Of a stretch of DNA of 9,653 bases, positions 1 through 6,248 are shown one piece after another. The notes beneath the pieces are model-generated. The model saw only the letters and a list, made by a program, of their open reading frames with translations. It had not been told where the DNA came from and ran no database searches. Within the stretch, counting starts at the first letter, position 1; each line of letters begins with the position of its first letter. This DNA comes from CAZEDU01 sp964511185 (lineage in GTDB: Bacteria > Myxococcota > Myxococcia > Myxococcales > Myxococcaceae): the NCBI GenBank assembly GCA_964511185.1, contig CAZEDU010000160.1, positions 1 through 9,653 of the forward strand, written 5' to 3'. The position numbers and the translations under genes were made by a program.

Positions 1-137
1 GCAATTCCGAGAAAGGTACCGGTCTTTCGTTCAAGCGTTCAGGCAAGCATCGGTGCGATGGCGTTCTGGGATCGCCGATGCAGGATTTCCGGTCAATGCA
101 TTCAAGCCGGGGGTTCCACCAAAGTTGGTTCTCCTAG
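1..137. other. No gene recognised (left edge)
   Basis: I see no coding region here on either strand: the open frames are short and resemble no family I know. Two imperfect hairpins are visible. One has arms GAAAG (11-15) and CTTTC (24-28). The other has arms GCATCGG (48-54) and CCGATGC (75-81). Neither is followed by a T-tract on either strand, so I do not call a terminator. The stretch lies beyond the 3' end of the sigma-factor gene and outside the repeat at 138-198. Confidence 0.5.
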
Positions 138-198
138 GAATCGTGTGACACTTCCTCCCGACACTTCCTCCCCCCCTCCCCCCCTCCCCACTTCCTCC
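138..198 (-). repeat. GTGTC-type repeat array with G-rich tract at 3' end of the sulfur operon
   Basis: The outer edge is GAATCGTGTGACACTTC (138-154). Inward, CACTTCCTCC recurs at 149-158, 162-171 and 189-198; the first two copies are 13 bp apart. Between the second and third copies is an almost pure pyrimidine tract with C-runs of 7, 7 and 4 (170-189), which read as G-runs in the minus-strand RNA. The outer 17-mer is the inverted counterpart (15/17) of the sequence at 3359-3375 on the other side of the four-gene operon. The array touches the sigma-factor stop codon. Its function is unknown; a REP-like intergenic repeat is the simplest reading. Confidence 0.6.
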
Positions 199-998
199 TA
201 TCGTGGACGCGGCCGCAGCAACGCGTGCCTTACCGCGGCTCGAATCGGAGCGGGTACCTCCTCACCCGGGATGCTGCGGCACAGCGAAACGGTCCGCTTG
301 AGCGACTCACAAGCGGCAGTGCACTTCGAGCAACGCGCCAAGTGGTCTTCAATGCGCTGGCAGGTAGCCTGATCGATATCGTCAGCGGCGAAGTTGGCCA
401 GCTCTTGTGCCAGCTCGCCACACTCCACGGTTGTTCCTGTGGGCTGCAACAGCGCCGTCAGGTTCTTTCGCAGCTCGAGCCGCGCACGGTGCAGGCGCGT
501 CTTCAAGTTCGCCACCTCGACGCCCAACACCTTGGAAGCCTCTTCCGCGGTGAGCCCCTCGACATCGCGAAGGACCAACGCCTCCCTGTGCGCGGGCGGT
601 AGCGCGAGAATCGCAGCCTCAAGCACCTCCCCCAATTGCCGCGCGTGCGCCAAGTCCTCAGGGCTCAGCGCACCAGAGACGACCGACAGCGCCTCATCCT
701 CTTCCACCGAAGCAAGCGAGTCAGGCTCATCGACCCTCCGACGGCGCACCTTGCTGCAGAAACTACGAGCGATCTGGTACAGCCATGTCGACAGCTTCGC
801 TTCCCCTCGAAAGTCACCGAGCTGTTGAAAGGCGGTGAGCAGCGTCTGCTGCAACACTTCCTTCGCGGCGTCTTCCGAGCCACACATGCGAAGCCCGAAT
901 CGGTAGAGGCGCCGCTCGTAGCGCGCCAGAAGCGCATCCACTGCATGCGGGTCGCCATGCTTGGCGCGCTCGAGCAGCTCTCGTTCTGCGATGGCCAT
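198..998 (-). CDS. ECF sigma factor with C-terminal cysteine-rich domain (CorE/ECF44-like)
   Basis: A 266-residue RNA polymerase sigma factor of the extracytoplasmic-function class. Region 2 spans about residues 20-90, with a STWLYQIARSFC core followed by a basic RRRR stretch. Region 4 spans about 125-180, with LPPAHREALVLRDVEGLT and the helix-turn-helix up to RLHRARLELR. An unusual tail follows with six cysteines, C193, C213, C223, C226, C230 and C240, and H219 placed as in HxxxCxxC zinc-finger anti-sigma domains. In the CorE family a comparable tail binds metal and controls promoter binding, so no separate anti-sigma factor is needed, and none is seen here. Which metal or thiol signal acts here is unknown. 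The ATG at 998 was chosen because it lies 14 bp after the yeiH stop, has a GAGGA about 11 nt upstream, and begins the recognisable domain; the same open frame extends further upstream only as a shadow of yeiH. The gene is last in the operon and may feed back on it. Confidence 0.9.
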   Translation of the reverse strand: MAIAERELLERAKHGDPHAVDALLARYERRLYRFGLRMCGSEDAAKEVLQQTLLTAFQQLGDFRGEAKLSTWLYQIARSFCSKVRRRRVDEPDSLASVEEDEALSVVSGALSPEDLAHARQLGEVLEAAILALPPAHREALVLRDVEGLTAEEASKVLGVEVANLKTRLHRARLELRKNLTALLQPTGTTVECGELAQELANFAADDIDQATCQRIEDHLARCSKCTAACESLKRTVSLCRSIPGEEVPAPIRAAVRHALLRPRPR

Positions 999-1012
999 GA
1001 AGAGTTGTTTCC

Positions 1013-1969
1013 TCAAGCCACCCACTTCATCAAGCCAAACGTCACGGCGCCAATGAACACTGTCGCGATTCCGGTCACGTACAGCGGCTTGACTCCCGCC
1101 GCGCGCACCTTGGCCCATGTCAGATCCAACCCCAACCCGGCCATAGCGACGGCGAGCAGGACGGTGTCCGCCTTGACCAGCCAGTCGAGCAACCACATTG
1201 GCAAGACGCCGAGCGAGCGAAGGGCCGCGGTTGTGATGAACACCCAAATGAACCACGGCACGAGCGGCACCTTGTCCCTGGAGCGCCGGGCTTCTTCCCG
1301 CATCAGCAGCGCGAGCAGCACGGTCATCGGGGCGAGCGTCAACACGCGGCCGAGCTTCACCACCGTGGCGAGCTCGGCCGCGCCGGTGAAACCGGTCGCG
1401 CTCTGGAAACTGAACGCCGCGCCCACCACCTGCGCCACCTCGTGAATCGACGCGCCCGCCCACAGGCTGAACTGCGGCGCGGTGAGACCGAGCACGACGC
1501 CAAGCACTGGGTACAACAGCATCGACAACGTGCCGTACAGCGTGATGGCGCCGACCCCAACCGCGGTGTGCTCCTCGCGCGCGTTCACCACGCCGGACAC
1601 GGCGACGACGGCCGCCGCACCGCAAATCGAAGTGCCCGCCGCGAGCAGCACCGCCAGTGGGCGCGACAGTCCCCATTGGCTGCCCAGCCAAACCGTGAAC
1701 GCGAAGGTGGCGATCACCGCGATGAGGAGCACGCCTACGCCCGTCGCACCGACGTCCAAGACCTGCGCGAACGCGAGGCGAAGACCGAGCAATCCGACTG
1801 CAAGCCGCAACAGGTGCTTCCCCGAGAACGCGATGCCGGGTGTAAGCCGCTTCGGCAACCGCACCAAGTTCGCGATGAGCGCACCCAAGAGGACCGCCCC
1901 AATGAGTGGGCTGATCAAGGGCGTCTGCATCGATAGAAAATATGCCGCAACCCCGACGGCCCCCGCCAA
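1013..1969 (-). CDS. yeiH: YeiH/UPF0324 family membrane protein, putative sulfate (oxyanion) exporter
   Basis: A polytopic inner-membrane protein of about 318 residues from this TTG, with roughly nine or ten hydrophobic segments. Family marks include the LTPGIAFSGKHLLRLAVGLL stretch near residue 42, the AAGTSICGAAAVVAVSGVV loop-helix near 110, and ASIHEVAQVVGAAF near 173. Members are annotated as putative sulfate exporters; direct transport data are scarce. The 5' end is odd. No ATG or GTG precedes residue 14, yet the in-frame sequence back to the blh stop codon (2006-2008) encodes APILPGAG joined to the first hydrophobic segment, which looks like the normal family N-terminus. A CTG directly after that stop (2003-2005) has AGGAG 6 nt upstream, so the real start may be 2005, giving 330 residues; the listed TTG is the conservative choice. 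Context beside a persulfide dioxygenase and a rhodanese suggests export of sulfite, sulfate or thiosulfate. Confidence 0.88.
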   Translation of the reverse strand: MAGAVGVAAYFLSMQTPLISPLIGAVLLGALIANLVRLPKRLTPGIAFSGKHLLRLAVGLLGLRLAFAQVLDVGATGVGVLLIAVIATFAFTVWLGSQWGLSRPLAVLLAAGTSICGAAAVVAVSGVVNAREEHTAVGVGAITLYGTLSMLLYPVLGVVLGLTAPQFSLWAGASIHEVAQVVGAAFSFQSATGFTGAAELATVVKLGRVLTLAPMTVLLALLMREEARRSRDKVPLVPWFIWVFITTAALRSLGVLPMWLLDWLVKADTVLLAVAMAGLGLDLTWAKVRAAGVKPLYVTGIATVFIGAVTFGLMKWVA

Positions 1970-2005
1970 GCCGGCCCCCGGTAGAATTGGTGCCAGACGG
2001 CCCAG

Positions 2006-2860
2006 TCAGCGCTCCTGCAATGGAATCTTGAGAAAACGTTTGCCGCGCACCATCGGAGGCAACCGCCCGGCGTCGATGTTCACCTGAATCGAGGGATAGA
2101 GCAGCTTCGGCGGCGCGAGGGTGCGGTCACGCGCGGTGCGCATCTCCACGAACTCCTCGCGGGACATGCCCTCGCGCAGTTGCGCGTTCTTTTGCCGGCT
2201 GCTCGCGATGGTGGTTGACGCCTTCCACCCGCGGGTCTCCGGTGGATAGTCATGCCCCGGGAAGACGCGGGTGTGCGGGGGCAGCGTCCAAAGGCGCTGC
2301 GTCACCGAGTCGTAGAGTTGACCCGCGTCGCCGCCGGGGAAATCACAGCGCCCGACCCCGTTGTCGTCGAGGCACAGCGTGTCGCCGGTGAAGACCGCGT
2401 CCTCGATGAAAAAACTGGAGCAGGCCGGCGTGTGGCCTGGCGTGGGAATCACCCGAAAACGGAGGCTGCCCGCCTCGAAGATCTCGTCGTCACGCAGCAA
2501 GCGATCGAACTGGCTCCCGTCGACAGGGAGCGTGTCCTGCAGGTCGAACACTTCACGAAAGGTCGACTGCACCAAACGGATGCGCTCGTGCACTCCGATG
2601 AGGGCGCCGAACTTTTCTTTCAGCCACTGCGAGCCGGAGAGGTGATCCGCGTGTGCATGGGTCTCGAGCACCCAACGCAACCGGAGTTTCTTCGCCTCCA
2701 GCAAGCTTGCCACCCGCTCGACCGACTCTCGCCACACCACGCCGCCGGCAGGGTCGAAGTCCAGCACCGGATCGATCGCCACCGCGTCGAGGGTGCTCGG
2801 GTCGTAGACAACATAGGTCAGCGTCGACGTCCGCTCGTCATAGAGGGGCTCTACATTCAT
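2006..2860 (-). CDS. blh: Metallo-beta-lactamase-fold hydrolase, Blh/ETHE1-like persulfide dioxygenase
   Basis: A 284-residue cytosolic protein with the MBL fold. Metal-site motifs are THAHADH (H68, H70, D72, H73), TPGHTPAC (H143), FTGDT (D160) and FPGHD (H203). The segments GRCDFPGGDA (170-179), GSQFDRLL (115-122) and the C-terminal YPSIQVNIDAGRLP (255-268) match the Blh proteins of BigR-regulated operons rather than glyoxalase II. That family oxidises glutathione persulfide or similar sulfane sulfur to sulfite with a mononuclear iron. This protein lacks the N-terminal DUF442 rhodanese-like domain of some Blh proteins; a separate rhodanese gene lies directly upstream instead. The ATG at 2860 overlaps the rhodanese stop in an ATGA arrangement, which suggests translational coupling, and the homology begins there. 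No ArsR-type BigR regulator is present in the window. Specificity is inferred from family and context. Confidence 0.87.
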   Translation of the reverse strand: MNVEPLYDERTSTLTYVVYDPSTLDAVAIDPVLDFDPAGGVVWRESVERVASLLEAKKLRLRWVLETHAHADHLSGSQWLKEKFGALIGVHERIRLVQSTFREVFDLQDTLPVDGSQFDRLLRDDEIFEAGSLRFRVIPTPGHTPACSSFFIEDAVFTGDTLCLDDNGVGRCDFPGGDAGQLYDSVTQRLWTLPPHTRVFPGHDYPPETRGWKASTTIASSRQKNAQLREGMSREEFVEMRTARDRTLAPPKLLYPSIQVNIDAGRLPPMVRGKRFLKIPLQER

Positions 2861-3240
2861 GGGGCACCACCGGCGTTCCAGCGCGACATCGCCCCTAAGT
2901 CGTGAACCTTGGAGAAGCCTGCCTGCTTCAGCATCGACTTGGCGCGTGCGCTGCGTGCGCCGCTTCGGCAATAGACGACCACATCCCGGTCCTTCGATGC
3001 GGCGAGCTCATCAAGCCGCCGGTCGAGCTCCTGCACCGGAATGTTCACCGCGCCGAAGATGTGCCCGTCGGCGAACTCCTGAACGGTCCGCACGTCAAGC
3101 AGCAGGGCGCCCTTCTCTTGTATCAGCTGGTTGGCCTTCGCCCCGTCCACGTCGCTTCGATTCATCATCGCCACGGCACCGAGCGCGAGCAGCAGCACCG
3201 GAAGCGCCCAGCTGAAGAGTGTCTTGATAGTGGGGGGCAT
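2857..3240 (-). CDS. Membrane-anchored single-domain rhodanese (sulfurtransferase)
   Basis: A 127-residue protein with an N-terminal hydrophobic anchor (about residues 7-26, no lipobox or clear cleavage site) followed by one rhodanese domain. Visible family marks are LLLDVRTVQEFADGHIFGAV (46-65), the active-site loop CRSGARSAR with catalytic C91, and the closing W-x-AG-x-P at the C-terminus. The domain probably faces the periplasm, though topology is inferred. Rhodaneses carry sulfane sulfur as a cysteine persulfide, which would suit handing sulfur to or from the neighbouring persulfide dioxygenase. The ATG at 3240 was chosen for its GAGGAG 6 nt upstream and because the anchor starts there; the frame is open further upstream but that part is non-coding in appearance. 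Its stop overlaps the next gene's start by 4 nt. Confidence 0.88.
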   Translation of the reverse strand: MPPTIKTLFSWALPVLLLALGAVAMMNRSDVDGAKANQLIQEKGALLLDVRTVQEFADGHIFGAVNIPVQELDRRLDELAASKDRDVVVYCRSGARSARAKSMLKQAGFSKVHDLGAMSRWNAGGAP

Positions 3241-3326
3241 GGTCGTCTCCTCACAGGAGGTATGAGCCCTTGCCACAAGAGATGGATTCAGTGGGCGGCA
3301 AAGCACACCCGACTCGAGAGCGCCCG
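3241..3326 (-). promoter_or_regulatory. Leader/promoter region of the sulfur operon
   Basis: This stretch precedes the rhodanese start and should hold the operon promoter, but I see no convincing sigma70 or sigma54 hexamer pair. The ribosome-binding site GAGGAG (3247-3252, minus strand) lies within a small dyad, CTCC (3256-3259 on the minus strand) pairing with GGAG (3247-3250) across a 5-nt loop. This might partly mask it in the mRNA. The promoter may be read by the ECF sigma factor of the operon, whose recognition sequence I cannot assign. Confidence 0.35.
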
Positions 3327-3375
3327 CCCGTGAGGTGTCCCCGTGAGGTGTCCCCCGTGAGGTGTCAGACGATTC
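3327..3375 (+). repeat. Tandem 13-bp GTGTC repeat array upstream of the sulfur operon
   Basis: CCCGTGAGGTGTC occurs three times, at 3327-3339, 3340-3352 and 3354-3366, so two copies are directly adjacent and the third is offset by one C. The last copy runs into AGACGATTC (3367-3375). GAGGTGTCAGACGATTC (3359-3375) is the inverted counterpart of 138-154, 15/17 identical, and both arrays have a 13-bp spacing. It lies between the glycosyltransferase stop and the rhodanese promoter region. Readings: REP-like intergenic repeat, boundary of a transferred cassette, or triple operator. The sequence alone does not decide. Confidence 0.75.
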
Positions 3376-3403
3376 TTTTTCCCTTTTTATTTTAAGGGGT
3401 TGC

Positions 3404-4834
3404 CTATTTAGAGACGAGCAAAAGCTGGAGCAACGCTCCAAACCGAAGGAGCGAGTTGAAGCCCAAGAACTCATCTCGTACCCGTTGCTGTCCCGCCACC
3501 CCCAGCCGACGGGCGAGCTCGGCATCGGAGAGCAGCCGGAGCAAGGCGTTCGCGAACGCCACCGGGTCGCGCGGGTCGGCGAGAAGCAGCCCCTGCTTGC
3601 CGTCCTCTATCTGGTCCTGAATACCGCCCACCGCGCTCGCGACGACCGGCCGCCCCTTCCACATCGCCTCGGTGACGGTGAGGCCAAACCCCTCGTGCAG
3701 GCTCTTCTGCACGATGATCGCCGCATGCCGCTGCAGGGCGTTGACGATGGCGCCGTTCTCCTCGAGGTCGGTCATCGGCAGGTTGACCAACGAGACGCGC
3801 CGCCGCTCGTGGTGTGGCAGCGCGCGCCACGCAGTGAGCACCTCGTTGAACACCTCGGCGCCTTCAGGGTCATCGGCCACCGCGTGCACGGTGGGGCCCG
3901 CCAAAACCAAGTGCGCCTCGCGAAACGCGAGCTGGGTCGAGCCAACCGCGAAGCCGTGGAGCACCCCGAGCGGATCCTTCAGACGATCCCACCGGGACAC
4001 CTGCACCACCAACGGCACCTCCGGCGAGGACGCCGGCCCGAGCCGGATGATGTCCGCGGAGCGATCCACCCGGCCGGGCGACTCATCCTGGCGGCGGAAG
4101 ACGAGCCGGGCGGGGTCCGCGGCGCCCTCGAGAATGCCGACGTGCCTGAGGATGGCGAGCACCGTCTCGTCTGGGAGCGGCTGATTCTTCGGCGAGAACG
4201 GGTCGAGGCTCGGCGGAATGATCTGCACCCGCCGCCCGCCGAGCGCCTCGGGCACGAACGCCCTCCGCGTGAAGATCAGCGCCAACGCGGGCTCGAGGTA
4301 CGGAATCAGGAAGCGCCACGCGTCGCGCACGCTCGGCGTCCAGTGGTCGTGTCCAATGTGGCAGCGCCAAATGACGTGCGCGCCGAGCTTCGCCAGGTGC
4401 GGCACCAAGCCAACCGTCTGAGGGTCGTGCAGCAGCACCACGTCACCGGCGCGAACGAGCGACGCGAGCTCGCATGCGTTCTGGAACAGCACCGTCTCGT
4501 ACAAATCCCGGTCGGCTGGAGAGATGGGCTCGCTCTCGACGCCATGAAGCGCGTTGTGAATACGCTTGGTGAGCGCGAAGAACTCGGGCGGTCCTTCGAT
4601 GACCATCCACTGCGCATCAAGGCCGGCCCCGCGCATGTAGCTGAGCATCGAGTGGAGCAGCTCGGCCACCCCGCCCCCCGCCGCTGTCGAGTTCACCGAC
4701 CAGACGACACGCCCGTCGAGGCGCCTTCGCACCTCCGCCGCGAGGCGGAGCCCCTCCTCCATGTGCTCGGGCGAGACGAACTCCCGCCACCGCTCGAGCG
4801 GATGAACCCCGACTGGCACGTGCTTCAGGCCCAC
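3404..4834 (-). CDS. treT: GT4 glycosyltransferase, TreT-like trehalose synthase
   Basis: A 476-residue retaining glycosyltransferase with two Rossmann-like halves. The N-terminal half has the TreT hallmark VNSTAAGGGVAELLHSMLSY (47-66), then MVIEGPPEFFALTKRIHNAL (77-96) and LLHDPQTVGLVP (134-145). The C-terminal half carries QVSRWDRLKDPLGVL (278-292), with the R/K pair that contacts the nucleotide phosphates in GT-B enzymes, and the EX7E motif E381-E389 in EGFGLTVTEA. TreT enzymes reversibly join NDP-glucose and free glucose to trehalose in the cytosol; trehalose phosphorylase-like activity is the main alternative. The GTG at 4834 is the only upstream start before an in-frame TAG, and the family's N-terminal motif follows at once; no good ribosome-binding site precedes it. 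The gene lies 81 bp after the DUF4142 gene on the same strand. A role in osmotic or desiccation stress is inferred. Confidence 0.85.
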   Translation of the reverse strand: MGLKHVPVGVHPLERWREFVSPEHMEEGLRLAAEVRRRLDGRVVWSVNSTAAGGGVAELLHSMLSYMRGAGLDAQWMVIEGPPEFFALTKRIHNALHGVESEPISPADRDLYETVLFQNACELASLVRAGDVVLLHDPQTVGLVPHLAKLGAHVIWRCHIGHDHWTPSVRDAWRFLIPYLEPALALIFTRRAFVPEALGGRRVQIIPPSLDPFSPKNQPLPDETVLAILRHVGILEGAADPARLVFRRQDESPGRVDRSADIIRLGPASSPEVPLVVQVSRWDRLKDPLGVLHGFAVGSTQLAFREAHLVLAGPTVHAVADDPEGAEVFNEVLTAWRALPHHERRRVSLVNLPMTDLEENGAIVNALQRHAAIIVQKSLHEGFGLTVTEAMWKGRPVVASAVGGIQDQIEDGKQGLLLADPRDPVAFANALLRLLSDAELARRLGVAGQQRVRDEFLGFNSLLRFGALLQLLLVSK

Positions 4835-4915
4835 GGAGAGAAGCTAAGGCGCGTCTCGCCGGCGACCAGCCGCCCGCGCCCGAACTGTCCACTGCAGCCG
4901 CCCGCCCCAAACGCG

Positions 4916-5557
4916 TCACCGCAGCTGACGGAGGGCGGCCTGCAGCGGCATCGCGTCATTCAAGTGTGCCTGCACGGCGGCGCGCATCTGGTCGAGCTCG
5001 GCGATGAGCTGGCCGTTCTGCGCCGTTCGCGCGAACAGGCTCTCGAGCAAGAAGAGGGTCTTGCCATGCATCGCCACCTGCAAGTCCACGTACGCGACGT
5101 CGAACGGCGCTCCAGTCAACGAGGAGAGCACCGCGGAGCCCAGCAGCGCGTCCTCGGTGACGTTGATGCTGAGCGGGCTCTCCTCGGGCAGCACCCCTTC
5201 GCTCCGGAGCAGCGCCGACAGCCGCTCGTTGGCGGCCATGTGCTCGTCCACCATCTTCTCGGCGTACTGCCGCACCGTGACGTCCGTCGCCTTCGAGAGG
5301 GCGAGGTTCCCCGCGGCGATCTCGGCGTCGTTCACCAACCGCAGCACCCTCAAGATGCGCGGGTCGCTCATCATCACGAGCTGCTCGCCCGTCGCGGCCA
5401 GAGTGTTGCCACCTGGCACGTTCGTGCTCCCGGCGCCGCCGGACGAGACGCTGTCGCTGCCGCGCTCGGGCGTCGCCACGGTGCCGTCGGTGTCATCCGC
5501 GCCGCTGGTGCAACCCGCCAGCAGCACAACGAGGGCACACGCCAGCATGCGACGCAT
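4916..5557 (-). CDS. DUF4142 family lipoprotein
   Basis: A 213-residue exported lipoprotein. The N-terminus has basic MRRM, a hydrophobic stretch and the lipobox LAGC with C16 as the predicted lipidated residue. T17 at +2 suggests outer-membrane sorting by the enterobacterial rule, which may not hold here. A low-complexity linker rich in G, S, T and D (17-57) leads to a helical domain from about 64 to 210 with the pattern NDAEIAAGNLALSKATDVTV and YAEKMVDEHMAANERL typical of DUF4142, a ferritin-like helical bundle of unknown function. I see no metal-binding ExxH set. The start is supported by AAGGAG 8 nt upstream. It lies 105 bp after the PilZ gene and 81 bp before the trehalose synthase. Members often accompany envelope stress genes; no specific function is claimed. 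Confidence 0.82.
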   Translation of the reverse strand: MRRMLACALVVLLAGCTSGADDTDGTVATPERGSDSVSSGGAGSTNVPGGNTLAATGEQLVMMSDPRILRVLRLVNDAEIAAGNLALSKATDVTVRQYAEKMVDEHMAANERLSALLRSEGVLPEESPLSINVTEDALLGSAVLSSLTGAPFDVAYVDLQVAMHGKTLFLLESLFARTAQNGQLIAELDQMRAAVQAHLNDAMPLQAALRQLR

Positions 5558-5662
5558 CTGCGCGACTCCTTGGAGGAAGAGCCGCGAAGATGGAAGGCGC
5601 GCCCGCGGTGCGCCATTGGACCGCGAATCCGTCCGATTGACCGGCCCTCGTCAGAGCGGCCG

Positions 5663-6232
5663 TCAGTCGCCTTGCAGCTCCTTCACCATCGCCTCGAGCT
5701 CTGAAATCCACTTCGTCTTCGCTTCGAGCTCGGACTTCAGCCGCTCAACCTCGGCCTCCTTCGCGCGGAGCTGGGTCTGCAGATCGCCGAGCTCCATCAA
5801 GAGCCCCTTCACCTGCACCATCAGGCGCGCCCCCTCCGGCACCACCACCGACTCGGGGCCGGCGCCGGGCGCCGACGTCGCGGCAACGCCAGGCACCTCG
5901 AGCTGCGCCAACAAGGCGTCGAGGTACGCGCGCTGCTCGGGCGTCAACGCCTCGAACGCGATGCCCATGCCTGGCGAGTTGCCCTTCGCTTCCCGCGCGC
6001 CGATCGCCGCCACCACCTTGCCCGAGAAGAGCGCCGACTTCTTGCTGCCGGCGCGGGTGATCTCGAGCGCCACCAGGCTGCCCACCGCCATCGGCTCGTG
6101 GGTGCGGACGAACACGCCGCCCATCGAGATGTTCTCGATGGCCAGCCCCAGCTCGATGAGCTGGTCGCGCTTCAAGTGGCCAGAGACGCCGCTCGCCTTG
6201 ATGCGGGTGTGCCGCCGTCGGTTGCTCGCCAT
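5663..6232 (-). CDS. PilZ-domain protein with C-terminal coiled coil
   Basis: A 189-residue soluble protein. The PilZ domain covers about residues 4-110. The RxxxR motif (R6-R10) and the NxSxxG motif (N34, S36, G39) are both intact, so cyclic di-GMP binding is plausible. After an Ala/Pro/Gly-rich linker (112-133), residues about 135-187 form a heptad-like charged helix (LQTQLRAKEAEVERLKSELE) that should make a coiled coil for dimerisation or partner binding. Such PilZ-coiled-coil proteins act as c-di-GMP receptors in motility, polysaccharide output or regulation; the partner is unknown. The ATG at 6232 lies 16 bp after the stop of the sigma54 activator, so the two are probably co-transcribed. 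The upstream ribosome-binding site is weak (GGCGG). Confidence 0.87.
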   Translation of the reverse strand: MASNRRRHTRIKASGVSGHLKRDQLIELGLAIENISMGGVFVRTHEPMAVGSLVALEITRAGSKKSALFSGKVVAAIGAREAKGNSPGMGIAFEALTPEQRAYLDALLAQLEVPGVAATSAPGAGPESVVVPEGARLMVQVKGLLMELGDLQTQLRAKEAEVERLKSELEAKTKWISELEAMVKELQGD

Positions 6233-6248
6233 GCGCCGATGTTACCGC

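Noticed and set aside
999..1691. In-frame 231-codon extension upstream of the sigma factor
   Set aside because: It overlaps yeiH in another frame and shows Arg/Gly-rich shadow composition. The sigma domain begins at the ATG at 998, with a ribosome-binding site.
138..3375. CRISPR array suggested by the short repeats
   Set aside because: Repeat units are only 13 bp, essentially without spacers, and no cas genes are present.
3376..3403. T-rich stretch with CCCTT/AAGGGG as a terminator of the glycosyltransferase gene
   Set aside because: The stem is short with a long AT-rich loop, and no T-tract follows it on the minus strand, so it does not meet the intrinsic terminator pattern.
3241..3525. 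Long N-terminal extension of the rhodanese
   Set aside because: It crosses the repeat array and the end of the glycosyltransferase gene. The ATG at 3240 has a good GAGGAG and starts the membrane anchor.
3362..5704. 780-codon open frame on the plus strand
   Set aside because: It is the antisense shadow of the trehalose synthase and DUF4142 genes. Its composition is rich in Arg, His and Gln with no family resemblance, as expected from opposite-strand reading of GC-rich codons.
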